From assembly GCA_019155185.1 (NCBI GenBank), contig CM032816.1, positions 12,247,792 to 12,311,791 on the forward strand: a stretch of DNA of 64,000 nucleotides, written 5' to 3'. The notes beneath the pieces are model-generated. The model was not told the origin of the DNA. It ran no database searches and worked only from the letters and a program-made list of their open reading frames with translations. The DNA comes from Beaufortia kweichowensis. Its lineage: Eukaryota > Chordata > Actinopteri > Cypriniformes > Gastromyzontidae. Position numbers and translations under genes: made by a program. Positions 1 to 20,218 of this stretch are shown in pieces. Position 1 is the stretch's first letter; the number at the start of each line of letters is the position of its first letter.

Positions 1-3000
1 GTTGAGCCCCGTAACGCTGAGCTAACCGTTCGGCGAGGGAATCGGACCGGACGAGGGGTCTGCCTGGGCCGGAGCTCTGAAGAGATTCCATGAGGACGTC
101 CATTGCGCCCAGAGCGTCGGGTTTATCCGTGTCTTTAACGGGAGTGACCAGCTGGAGGATCTCCTGAAAGCTTTTGAGAGCAGCGAGAGACACTTCGTTG
201 TTTTTGCTGAGCGCCGCGGACTGGATGTGATCCAACAGAACCTCCCAAGCTTTGAAGAAATCCCCTGTACGGGTCACACGAGAGAAACGCCTTAAGTTCT
301 GGAATGGCTCTTTAAGAAGCGGATATCTCAACGCTTACCCAACTGCTGCAGCAGGTATCTCCTGGTGTTAAAGATCCGAGCTACGCCCGCCAACGTCAGG
401 ACCCACGTCTCCGCCCACTGCTTCTCGGCCGTGTCGCGCGAGTGGTGGATGAGGATGTTCCCGCCCCCCGATTCGATCTTCTCTTTGTCAGCCGTGGAGG
501 AGGACCTTCTGACACAGTCGAGCAGATGAAAGAGAACCTGCAGAACAACATTACAGCTGTAAGTGTCCGGTACTCAAACGGTTAGCGCATGAACGTGTAA
601 AACCCAAAGCACCTTCCAAACCACAATGTTCCAGGTTGAAGGTTGTAACAAGAGTCCATGAGCAGCGATGGTGGAGAACATGGTCTGTCCGGCACTTTTC
701 CTTACGGCCGGTCGCGGGTCCACGCACAGCTCGCCCAGTTTGGCGTAAAGACACAACCAGAGACAGTCGAAGGGCGGTGCGGGGTGAAAGGGTCTGTTCA
801 GAGGTTCACCTTTATCTTCAGCTTGTTTCACCAGAACGGCTTCTTCTTTCTCCAGCTCTTCTGTAATGATCTCTCCTCGCTGGAAGAAGTAGTCTGAGAT
901 GTTCCACTGGAAAAGAGGAAAAACACTCATGAACAATCATGAAAAAAAATCTGGTTTTTCATCCGACTGATGGTTCAGATGGTTTAAATCCTCATGTGAG
1001 TCTCTCTCAAAGTTTCTAAAGCATTTGTTTCTGTTTAAATCATGATTTTTCAGATAAAGTGCTGTTTTCAGAATTGTCATAAATGAACACATGAAAGTAA
1101 CTCTTTGATGTTCTTTATAGAGTCATCTCTTCTTCATTTGTTGGGTATTATTACTTCTGCTTTGTGTGTTTTAATTCACAGAAATCCTACAAAGTGTGTT
1201 GAATATCAAAAAAGTGTGTCCTTTTTGTCACATTCATGAATATTTTTATTTTTTAATACAGATAACTCGTGTATAGACTGATATTTTTCTGATGTCTGGA
1301 CTTGAAGAAAATATAAACAGATGATCCAATGGTAATAAATGTCACATGTAAATCTTGCTTTTATCTGAATCCTCACCAGCAGGCCTATAGACGTCAGGCT
1401 GATGTTCAGCTCTTGGTTCTGAAGTCCAAAGCTGCCGGCAACATCCACCACTATCTGGAGGCACGTGCAAGGCATTGTGGGTAGAAAGTCGGTCACTACC
1501 AACTGCAGGCACTGGAAGGCTGTTCGTATGAGAGACTCGCTGTGAAACACATAACATGTTGAGTATAAAAAATAAAGATACTTCCAGACCAAGACGTGTA
1601 AATGTATATAAGCTGATGTTCCAGATCTCACCCCTGATCATTTCTGATGGCCCCGATCACCCCCAGCACCAGAGGCCATCCCGGACCGAGACTGTCACCC
1701 TGATTCTGTAGGATCTGAAGAACACACTCCAGCTGTTTCTGTCTGATATCTGCATGAAGAACGTTTGATAACTCCTTCAGAGGGTTTAACAGCAGCAGAT
1801 GAAGTCTCTGAGGAGGACGAGGACACGTGATTGGGTTAAACCTGCTTCTGGACCGGACTGACGTGAGATCAGCAGGATGAACGTTTACCTGATTGTGTGA
1901 CAGCGGTGGATCATGTTTGTAGGAGAGACCGGCTTTGATCAGAGAGGTGATGGCCTCCGCTCCCCACTCCCTCATCCGAGCGTTAGGATGCTGACACACC
2001 TGCGCAAACATCACCACAAACAAACATTCTCATGTGGTTTCAGCTTTCAGGACATTCCCCAATTAGACTAATATAGACAAATAAAATACACTGGGACATT
2101 ATTTATCAAACGATAGAGAGACACATTCAACAACTAACAAAAGATATTACAAGTCATGTTAACAAATCATTGAATTAATGCCCAAAAAAGCAAATTCAAA
2201 CGCAGATGATGAACAAGTGTTTAACAATATTTGTTAAAAATGAACAGTGTGGATTATAGATGAATGTCACAGATAAGAAGATAATATGATTGATCTTGAA
2301 ATGAATCTTAAACAACATTACAGGGACTCGAGCGACACAAACATGATCCACATGGAAAGTGAAGAAGAGAGATTAAACTTACCTTCTACAAACACAGACA
2401 CGTAGCGAGAGAGAAAAAAAAGAGACGAGACGATATGAGAGGGTTTAATAGCTCGAGGAGGAACGTTTGAGTACAGCCGGATCAAGATGAGACGACAGCG
2501 AGATTTAATGTTCTCTAGATTCATTAAACATTTAATTGTAATGCTGATAATTATTTATCAAAGTATTTCCTCCGTCATGCGAGTTTATTTCTGATCTCAC
2601 CTCCAGCAGATGAGCCGTCAGCGGCCTCCACAGAATCTCGATCCGATCCATATTCACCAGTCCCGTCTCCAAGAGTTTGGCCACGGCAAACAGAGACGGT
2701 TCCTGATCACGTCACAAAACACAGGATTAGTTTTAGCAGTATTATTACATGAGAATAAATCTAATAACAGCAGGAAGGCACCTTGTTGTTGCCGTAAGCC
2801 ATCTCCATGGCCTCCATTGATAAAGAGCACAGAGCGTTCATCAGATGATGCAGAGAAACATCATCTAGGTATCTAAAATCAAACACATGACATCATGTCA
2901 AGTAAGGGAAAGATGAGAATAAATATCAAACTGAATGAATTCTTACTGTGAACTTTCAAAGAGTCTGGAGAGAATATTTGATATGACGGGCAGATCGGTC

Positions 3001-3571
3001 ATCACTGCTGTGGTCAACACCTAACGACACAAAGAACCAAAAATAAACACACAGTGAAACATGTAAACTAACAACAGAGATACAGTGAATATCTTTCTCA
3101 CCGTGCTGGGACCCTCAACGGCCCGACCGGGTTTCAGAACTCCACCCACGGCTGGTTTCAGACCCAGAATCCACACCAGATGCTGAAAGACACGAGACAA
3201 CGTGACTGATCATCATCACACATGCTGCACAAAATAAACACAATGAGTAATAATGCGTGTGTGTGTTTGTACCTGCAGTGTGGCTAAAACCAGCTGCCAA
3301 GACGTTCCCAGATAAACACCGTGACAATTAGCCAAATTCAACAGCGTCCGCATACACTGAATGTTCTTCGCTGTCAGCTGATGAAGAGAGAAAACTATTA
3401 TAGTGTTGTGTATTATAGTGTTGTGTAGTTTTGTGTAGTGTTGTGTTGTGTGATTTACCACAACAGTTCCCTGTGGTTGTGCGGTGAGAGGTTGACCCAC
3501 TGCTACCACCTGCTGGTGAGACTCACTGGACGGACTGACAATCTGAACACTCTGACCCTGGATAGAGTACA

Positions 3572-3605
<34 letters not shown>

Positions 3606-6600
3606 ATACACACGCACGGGTAGATTTGTGTTAAATAAAAGTGCTGATAAAGACTTTGATACCTTTATTGGAGAGGTTAGCGGTGTTGCTGCTCAGGATG
3701 GTGAGGGCGTAGTGAGGAGGCAGAGACGCTTTACACACGGCTGTAATGAAAGCATCACGCGGCGTCACCAAACCCAGACGACCGCACAGAGACGCCACAG
3801 AGAGCTCAGCCTTCAGTATGTTCTCTGTGGCCTGCTCATCCGTACTGATGCAAACACACACATCACATCATCACAAAATATACTACTGCTTAACAATTCT
3901 CTAGATGTTTTTAATATAAAAAGGAAGCTCAAAAGAAATCTTGCTATTGGATCTGTGTTACCTGGCGTCCAGCAGAAGTGAGAGAGCAGCCAGTAGACCA
4001 CACCAGCATGCATTCACCATCTCTTCCCAAACCTCATGAACCGCTATAATACACAAACACACACATTAATGTACACAAGAGACCGTACGCAACATCAGCT
4101 TCTGACTCACAATCCTTTACAAATGCTGAATATGAAATCAAACCCATTTCAAACAGCTTTGCAATTCTCTGCATTACCGCTAGAGGTCAGCAAAACGCTT
4201 TAGATCATTTAATAATCTCTCTGTTATTCCAGGTCGATTTTCTACCAGACAAACCAATCCATCTGCATTCAAATCTCAGTATGTTTTTGGACTTATTGGG
4301 TTGGTTTGTGTACTAAAACATTAAGGAATTCAATATATAATAAGAATAAAAGGACTGTTGTGTTTAATCAGTTAAATACTTGGATTTATTATTTAGTCAT
4401 TTGACCCTTTTGTTAATGTTTTATGACTCAATCAGGATTATAGCACCATTGAGATCTTTGAGAGATTGACTCACGGGGTTCATGCGGGCCGCTGTCACTC
4501 AGAGGAGGAGGGTTCGCAGGCTCCGCCCCCTCTCTCATAGCCGCCGCCTCCTGCTCCTCTCTGGTGAGCTCTCTCTCGATCATGCTGGTGATTCCTCTGA
4601 CCAGATCCAGCAGAGCGCTGAACGCCACAGACATGGCATAACCTTCCGGGATGGAGGGTGGCTCCACCTTATCCAACATCTCCAGACTGAGGCAAACCAG
4701 AGGGATATTACCCCAAGAATATACTACAAAAACCTAAATAATACAGAGGTTTTGATGACTCACTATGTGGCTTTGGCACTGCCCTGAACACTGACGTTCA
4801 TCAGGGGGATCCATGTCCCCCGGTACTCAAACGCTGCCTGTGTGGTCAGAGCTCCACCTGCACCTGCGACCCCTGGGACTCCCTGAGCAGACGCCTGCGC
4901 AGACGACACCGACCCACCTAATACACACAAACACACACAAGTTCACATGGATCCAATTCTCTGTACTGTGTGACATGAAAGAAAAACTAAGTTAACTAGC
5001 AGTACTACAGTGGTGAAGTTTTAAAATTCCTTTAAAAGATGAAATTACCCACAATCCTGTGAGGCAGAGATTAAGCAAAGCAGTTCGAACGCACTCTTTA
5101 AATTAACTTTATTCCTGATCCCCAGCAAAAAGTATGCAAATATGACCATGTTTATGAATGAAATGAGACCAATTTAAACAGTGTGTGTGTGTGTGTGTGT
5201 GTGACCTGCAGGTGTGCTGATGGATGAAGAGTTTCCTGCGCTGGGGAGGATGAAGAGCGACTGGATGAAGGATCCCAGAGCGTTGACAATGTCTCTAAAC
5301 ACTTTAGTGGAGTGCTGCTTCATATCATACGACTGACAGAAAGACCTACGCAAACACATTAAAACATGACATTTGTGTGTCACATAAGCTTCTTCTGTTC
5401 AGCCGTTTCTAATAACTAATGTGTTTGTGTTCTCTCACCGCAGTAAATGTGGTTGTACACACAGTCTGTGTACAGATTCTACAGCTACAGCTCTTAACCA
5501 CTGAGGTTTCTCTCCATCCAGAAACTTCACCAGCAGAGACAAGAAGATCTCACACTCCGTCACCTACAACACACACACATCTATCAGCTCACCAACAGAC
5601 GTTCACCTAATACACATCATATATATAATAAACAGATGTTGATCTCTTCAACCGGACCGCCGTCCGTGACTCACCAGGAGGCTGTAGAAGTGTTTGATCA
5701 GAACCGAGACGACCCGCAGGAGTCTCATACAGATGGGGAAATAGGGTTTCTCCACAGGAGCCGGAGACGCCGCGCTGCTGCCGCTGCTGCCCTGACGAAA
5801 CTTGATGTTTGGAGAGAAGAGCTTGATGACCAGCGGACAGACACGCTCCTTCAGAAGAAAACTGAACTCCTGGTGCTGTGAGGAAGAAACACGAAGATCA
5901 GAGAGAGTGAAACCGGTGTGTCCGTCATCTTCTTTATGTTATTGTGTGTTCACCTGAAGAAACACTTGAGGAAAGTCGTTCAAAACAGATTCCAGCAGCT
6001 CTAAACCAAACGTCCGCGTCATCTCCGTCATGCCTACCAGCCAGTAGGGGGCGTCAGCGTTTACCAGCTGACATAGATCCTGTGGAGAGGGCAAAGGTCA
6101 TTTATGATGATTGTTAGTGAATGTTTGTGTACAGACAGAAGCTCCGCCCCCTCACACCTGAAACAGCATGTAAGCATCTTTAGCGCTGGGTCTCAGCGTG
6201 CTGACAGATCGACGGTTACTGTTTCCCTGGACGGCAGGAGGCTCTTCTGCAAGACCTGCGGGGACAAGAAGATAAAAATATAACTGTAAAAAACACGAAA
6301 CTTCAGACAATCAGATGTAAAGACAATCAGATGTAATGACCTTTGAACTTCTCATCCTCTGCCACCATCCTCTCAAAGACCACAGTCACGACCTGCCGGA
6401 CGGTCGCAGCCGCCGTGTTGTTGGTGATGTTGTCTTTCGTGAAGTGAAGACGAAAACACAGAACGATCGCCTGACGAAACACAAGCAAAGTTTTATTTTG
6501 TGTGCTACAATTTTGCCTGTTGTGTTATTTGTTTCGTGCTGGTGTGTGTGATACCTTAGACAGAACCTCGTCGTGTACCACAGTGTTGGTGGTGAGAAGC

Positions 6601-8854
6601 ACGAGAACCGTCTGTAGTAGTTTCAGTTCCTCTAGACCGTTCTCCATCAACTGCCACAACATGTTAATGATGTTCCCCGCAGCCGCCTGCACACACACAC
6701 ACATTAACACAAAGACACGCACAAACACAGGCTTCTCAATCCTAACACGTGTACATAAAGCACTGACCTCAGAAACCACCTCATGTGACATGAGTCTCTG
6801 AATGGCAGCGAGACACAGCTGAGTGATTTTGGGTTCTTTGGTTCCGCAGCCCATGAGGAACGGCTGGACCACCTCAGAACTGTTCTCCTTCAGCGCTGAA
6901 CACACACACACACACCAAACAACAACATGTTACAGTACAGTCTTTATTAAACAGCACACTGTGAGATCATCATGTGTTATATACAGTCACCTGCCAGGAC
7001 GTCTGTGTTTCTCCCTGCGATGGTTTTGATCTTCACGATGCCCGACTCTGCAGCCTAAAGGTCCAAAACAAACACCTGCTGTAATAAATGACTCAATGCA
7101 TTTATCACATAGTGTGTATTATATCCTCATGGGAATTTAGCAAAGAAACATTTACACGCAATTCATTGGATTTGTTCAGGGATGTGTTTTTAGAAAAGAC
7201 TTTCAAAGCACAAAAACCCTTTAGAGTCTTGAATCTATCATAAATGAAAAACAACTTTAAAACTCTTCAGAAGACCTGTTGTTTCGTACAGAATTCAGTC
7301 CGATCTGAAAACAAAGAATGATTCAGTGTCGATTCACAACATCTCCTTTATCCTGTAAAGACACACACACATATATATCTGCATCATGACCTCATCTGTC
7401 ACATAAAATCATCTCTCTGGTGTCTGGACACAGAGATCCTCCAGCTGCTGAAGACACGTGACGGCTCTGTGTTTACTCTGTCATGAAGTCTCAGTTCTAT
7501 ACAAGTCTTACAACTGATCGTGAATTTCAGACAGTGAATTTCCTCCTGTTTAGCCAAACACAAACCTTATTACTGGCTTTTATCTCAAATGTGAAAGTCT
7601 GGAGTGAATAACAAAATAATGTTTCCAAACACCAATAACAGACAGAAGTCCAGCCGATCCGGTCTAAACTTTACAGCAAAACTAGTCTTTAAATGTTTAA
7701 TCTGAGTAACCTTTGACCTCTTGACCAACAGTCAGTAACAGTGATTCCTAAATGACCCTCACTAATCTACACCAAACAAATATCAATCAAATATATCTAT
7801 AAAAACCTGCTGCCCATCAGATACCATGAAAGAAAATGCCAGATTCATTTATCATGGTATTTACATTCAGAGAATACTACGGTATTATATTATCCATATA
7901 CTACTATATCCATATCACTTTATCAAAACTACTTTCTCATGTATTAAGCATAATGTCATTTATTTTCTGTGTATTTCTTGAAGTCACATGTCTCTTGATC
8001 TAACCCACATCATTACTCAGCAAACATTTCTGACTCGAGCATGTCAATCTTGAAAATCTCTCATAAGAGGAAAAAGAAGTCGGTCTTGACACAACAAACA
8101 CAAAAGCCTGTCCTGTTCCATCGTCAGACACGTTTTGTTGATGTGATTCAGTGATCTGTGCTGTCTGATGAGCTCACGTTCTGAGAAACGCCCGACACCT
8201 GGACAAATCTGTGACCTCGGCCTTTTCTGGATGAGATTCGGCTTTTCATTATATAAAGCTGTCAAGGGCTCACATAAGGAAAGTCTTTGTTATTATTACA
8301 GTAACCTGATGACACATGAACTATTCTGACTATAGAAACTGGAGTCATTTGGATTATTTGAGATGTGCGAGTAAAAGTTGATTAATTTAAGGTGAATATT
8401 TATATTTGGGTGAACTATTCCTTAAGCATAATGACAACAAATATGAACTTGCAATCCTGATGACCAAATGCATGGATAGCATTACACTAGATGAAAACAT
8501 AAACAAATGCTTTTGTCCTCACATGAGTATTTAAACCAGCAAATCTACCTTTCATGAAATCACGTGATTATGTGTATATGTGTGTGTACATGTAGATAAA
8601 CATACATGTAAATAGAGTCAAGTCATGCTATTGGATGCCACTTGACTTACAGGTAGATACACATGTATGTACACAAGGTAAAGAAATATATATGTGTGTA
8701 AGTGTTTACAGATATATGTATATATAGATGTATGTGTTTGTACCTCCTTGACTGGAGGGAATTTCTTCTTGCACTCCATGGAGAGAGAGCGCAGATCCGT
8801 CTGCATGTTCTCCAGCAGTTTCTTTACTGCTTCCGGACTGCTGGTGGACTGCAT
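1..8854 (-). CDS. mon2: MON2 homolog, endosome-Golgi trafficking scaffold (5' part of gene)
   Basis: Mon2 is a large HEAT-repeat protein related to Sec7 ARF-GEFs but without the Sec7 domain; it acts on Golgi/endosome membranes with Dopey and ATP9A in retrograde traffic (family knowledge). Twenty-six coding exons read in continuous phase: 8744-8854, 6991-7054, 6768-6895, 6555-6686, 6341-6470, 6158-6255, 5954-6079, 5675-5875, 5439-5563, 5206-5345, 4764-4917, 4475-4686, 3962-4043, 3663-3844, 3459-3571, 3273-3377, 3102-3182, 2947-3020, 2782-2872, 2601-2702, 1889-1999, 1632-1807, 1377-1539, 613-906, 339-537, 1-264. They give about 1219 residues of a protein usually near 1700; the C-terminal exons lie left of the window. 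The N-terminus ([18 protein letters not shown]) and blocks such as [19 protein letters not shown] and [19 protein letters not shown] match vertebrate MON2. The start is the only in-frame ATG before that N-terminus. Acidic/proline-rich residues in exon 12 look fish-specific. Identity is very secure; single exon edges less so. Confidence 0.95.
3573..3603. repeat. (CA)n microsatellite beside a mon2 3' splice site
   Basis: A pure CA/TG run. On the mon2 sense strand it reads (TG)n and leads directly into the acceptor of exon 3459-3571. Confidence 0.85.
7055..8743. other. mon2 intron 1
   Basis: The largest mon2 intron in the window, AT-rich with no coding signal. It carries one copy of the dispersed repeat at 8338-8491 and short (TA/TG)-rich stretches near 8570-8740. 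An 8044-8265 minus reading frame resembles no family I know and lacks a codon-like pattern. Confidence 0.6.
8338..8491 (+). repeat. Dispersed repeat A, copy 1
   Basis: About 154 bp that recurs as its reverse complement at 39281-39459. It includes the motif gggtgaactattcctta, which is common in fish interspersed repeats. It lies in mon2 intron 1. Class unknown; probably a non-autonomous DNA element fragment. Confidence 0.6.
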
Positions 8855-9185
8855 CTTCACAATCACACACACAATCACACAATTTCACTGGGAATAATGA
8901 GCGAGAAATCCAAAGAAATCAACCGAAAGCAGCTCCAGCGCGAGCGCTCACACATCAGCCCGAAACCCCCTCACGTGCCCTAAACATCATCACATTCATA
9001 CATCTATATGCGCTTTACGTCATAGAGCAGCTTTATATGATCTATATGTGCGCGTCACGTCAGAGTTTCATGATTTTTCTTCATTCCTGGATCCCATAAT
9101 GCCCGTGCGGAAAATGACACGTCACGCCACGCGTCACTTCCGTAAACAGTGACAGGATCCGCGGCGGGGCGGTGGCGCCCTCGTG
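8855..9185 (-). promoter_or_regulatory. mon2: Putative mon2 promoter and 5' UTR
   Basis: DNA just upstream of the mon2 start codon becomes CpG-rich, unlike the flanks. On the + strand it holds a CRE-like tgacacgtca (9115-9124), an ETS-type acttccg (9136-9142) and a GC-box-like ggggcggtgg near 9166. No TATA box is seen, which fits a TATA-less housekeeping promoter. The transcription start is not determined. Confidence 0.45.
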
Positions 9186-9394
9186 TGGACACTCAGCATG
9201 ACGACAACGATCAAGTCTCTGTTACAAACTAACTTTATAATAAAAAATAATTTGATAGAAATTGCTGATTATATTTAGAATGTTACATTCTTCAATGTAC
9301 AATTATCTTTAATAACACAACGAACAACATTGTATAGTGTATATTACTGTATGTATATATTATATGATAGTTCAAGTTCAAGTTTATTTGTGTA

Positions 9395-9602
9395 GACCAT
9401 TTCACAAGACACACTGGTCCAGAAGCACTTCCTGTTTCAGTTTTTGTATTTCACATATGTAAATTAAATTAAATCTTAAAGATGTTTGTTAAACAAGTCA
9501 GTTGTAAATGTTCTGTTGATTGTTCTGATATTTGTGTAGTGTTAAAAAACTGAGACAGGAAGTGCTTCTGGACCAGTGCTGTTTACATCTTGTGAAATGG
9601 TC
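9395..9602 (+). mobile_element. Palindromic MITE-like element, copy 1
   Basis: The element begins gaccatttcacaaga and ends with the complementary tcttgtgaaatggtc; the inverted halves continue inward through ctggtccagaagcacttcctgt and its complement. It is flanked by TA on both sides (9393-9394, 9603-9604). A second copy, in reverse orientation, is at 56891-57113. No coding capacity; the structure fits a non-autonomous terminal-inverted-repeat transposon. This copy lacks about 10 bp in its left arm. Confidence 0.8.
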
Positions 9603-9675
9603 TATAACACTGCAGCACTGTTTCAAAGCAGCTTTACAGCAGAATAAACAGAATGACAAGCAGGGAAATATAAAT

Positions 9676-10012
9676 GCTCATTTAATATCTAATATCACTA
9701 ATATCTAATATCACTCATATCTGATATCAGTAATATCTAATATCTGATATCACTAATATCTAATATCACTAATATCTAATATCACTAATATCTGATATCA
9801 CTAATATCTAATATCAGTAATATCTAATATCAGTAATATCTAATATCACTAATATCTAATATCACTAATATCTAATATCACTAATATCTAATATCACTAA
9901 TATCTAATATCACTAATATCTGATATCACTAATATCTAATATCACTAATATCTAATATCAGTAATATCTAATATCAGTAATATCTAATATCACTAATATC
10001 TAATATCAGCAG
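9676..10012. repeat. 16-bp tandem array (aatatctaatatcact unit)
   Basis: About 20 head-to-tail copies of a 16-bp AT-rich unit with occasional ctgat/ctaat and cact/cagt variants. It lies between the mon2 promoter and the slc6a13 3' end. There is no spacer diversity, so it is a minisatellite and not a CRISPR array. Confidence 0.9.
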
Positions 10013-10273
10013 TCTCCTAGTGACACTCCAACACTGAACCCAAACTCCATTAATGAATATATATATATATATATGGAGACTCACTTGGAGGGTAATTGCT
10101 CCTCTGACGCGTCACAGCTGCAGTCAGTAGTTTGATAAATATTATTTGATTTAAAGTCGTGAAACTAAATTTACTAAAGTTTGAAGCCGTGTAGGTCTGA
10201 GTCTGAGATAGATATATATTAATAAATTTAAAATGGATTAACCACACCTGCATATATTAGTTTATAATAGTCT

Positions 10274-11248
10274 TTTATTGGTGTAATGTTCATACAAGAG
10301 TAATATATCTGAAAATCAAACACATTTTATACAATGTTGTAAAAATCAGAATCAAACTCATTCTGTACAGAATATACACATATAAAGATTGCTGCTGGAC
10401 CGCTCACACAGTACACTTTAACACAGTCATGAAAATATGTACCAGTGAAATCACATTTAAAAAACATTTCATTGGTCCTCAGTATGTGATCTTGTTGATT
10501 TTAGCAGACATTAAAATGTAGACATTCATCATAAACTCTATGTTGTTAAGTAAATACTAGAGGTGCTTAAAAAACATCCAGAAGAGGCAATAAAAATACA
10601 AAATCATGTGATACGATTTGATTTACTTGTAGCTTCCATCCTGAAACATTTTCAAGTGCAGATTAATATTTGATTATTGACCCTGTGTAACACTGTAAAT
10701 AGTTTCACATTATCTCACAATACCATATAAAACGGATTCTCTTTAATACTATAAGATCTATTGAAAGTGCACTTCTATCTCATGAAATCTATCGTGTTAA
10801 TGATGCACATCCACATGGATTCTAAGACTCTAGTTTGCTTCCTCAGAAAGCAGATGCATTGATTGATTGAACCGAAACAAACATTCAACGTCTGTTTCTA
10901 ACATCTACGTTTCGATTCTGATCCACTCTGCCAGCCGCAGGGTCCAAACGGGGAGAAACAAGAGGAAATAAAAACAAATTGTTGGCCGTTTCGTTGTGAT
11001 TTAAGATTCAGATGGCTTTGGAAGGAGACTTTCCTCATTTCATTAAATTTTTCGAGATATTTTAAATCCACTTCGGTCAAAACACGAAAGAGAAGAATCT
11101 GATGTGTGAGAGCATGATACGAACACTTGTCAAACTCTCATTCGGGACAGTTTCATCAATGCAAAGGTTTGAGAATGTTTATTTGGCTGCCAGTATTGTG
11201 AGGTATCATGGAAAGGTTTCTCATACAGTGATCTCTCACAGATCTCTT
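10274..11248 (-). other. slc6a13: Putative slc6a13 3' UTR with poly(A) signal
   Basis: Sequence after the slc6a13 stop codon is non-coding. An AATAAA on the minus strand (tttatt at 10274-10279) is the best candidate poly(A) signal and would give a 3' UTR of nearly 1 kb. Earlier signals cannot be excluded. Confidence 0.4.
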
Positions 11249-19674
<8,426 letters not shown>

Positions 19675-19990
19675 TCTGACTTGAGTACAGGAGACGCCTC
19701 TGTCAAGTCTATAATCTTCTGTATAATCGGAAGGGTTTCTGCTTTAGTGGAAGCAATGGGTCAGCACAGGATGGTCCAAGTCCAACTCCTCCCCCCGACC
19801 CCTCCCTCTGGATCCCATTCACTAAACATCGGGCACCCGTGAGGCGACCCGAGGGAAGAGAAGCGTTGCGTAACATCACCATCCCGAGCCCGTTCAGTCT
19901 GTACTGAAGAACATCAGAAAGAAAGAAACATTCTCATGTGGTCTGGAAAGACCACCCGCATCAGAACAGAAGAATATATGGGTTTTTAAC
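19675..19990 (-). promoter_or_regulatory. slc6a13: Region upstream of slc6a13 (5' UTR/promoter candidate)
   Basis: GC content rises at about 19760-19900 immediately upstream of the inferred start codon. No TATA box or clear factor site stands out. Assignment is by position only. Confidence 0.3.
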
Positions 19991-20000
19991 ATAAACAACT

Positions 20001-20140
20001 GATCAGACACCCAGAACACCTTAGCAACCACTCAAAACATCCAAGCAACCAATCAGAACACCCTAGCAACACAACACCCTAAAACATTCCAGTACCTCCC
20101 AGAACAACAATGAAACCACTGAGAACACCCCAGCAACACA
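20001..20140. repeat. Degenerate ccagaacaccctagcaacca repeat
   Basis: Several imperfect copies of a roughly 20-bp motif (agaacaccttagcaacca, agaacaccctagcaacac, agaacaccccagcaacac). This motif family is widespread in cyprinid genomes, from memory. Confidence 0.75.
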
Positions 20141-20182
20141 ACATCACTATCACTACAGCATCACAGGTTTCCTTGAGAAATC

Positions 20183-20218
20183 TGAGTCTAATTCATTCAA
20201 CTGAATGAATTAGACTCA
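20183..20218. repeat. Perfect 17-bp-arm hairpin
   Basis: Arms tgagtctaattcattca and its exact complement are separated by only two bases (ac). No coding or poly(A) context is apparent. It could be a very short palindromic insertion or a replication-slippage product. Confidence 0.9.

Noticed and set aside
2318..2524. 68-residue minus frame in mon2
   Set aside because: Exon 2601-2702 splices in phase directly to 1889-1999, and the known MON2 sequence has nothing between them.
9676..10012. CRISPR-like array
   Set aside because: Units are contiguous with no unique spacers and the DNA is eukaryotic; it is a minisatellite.
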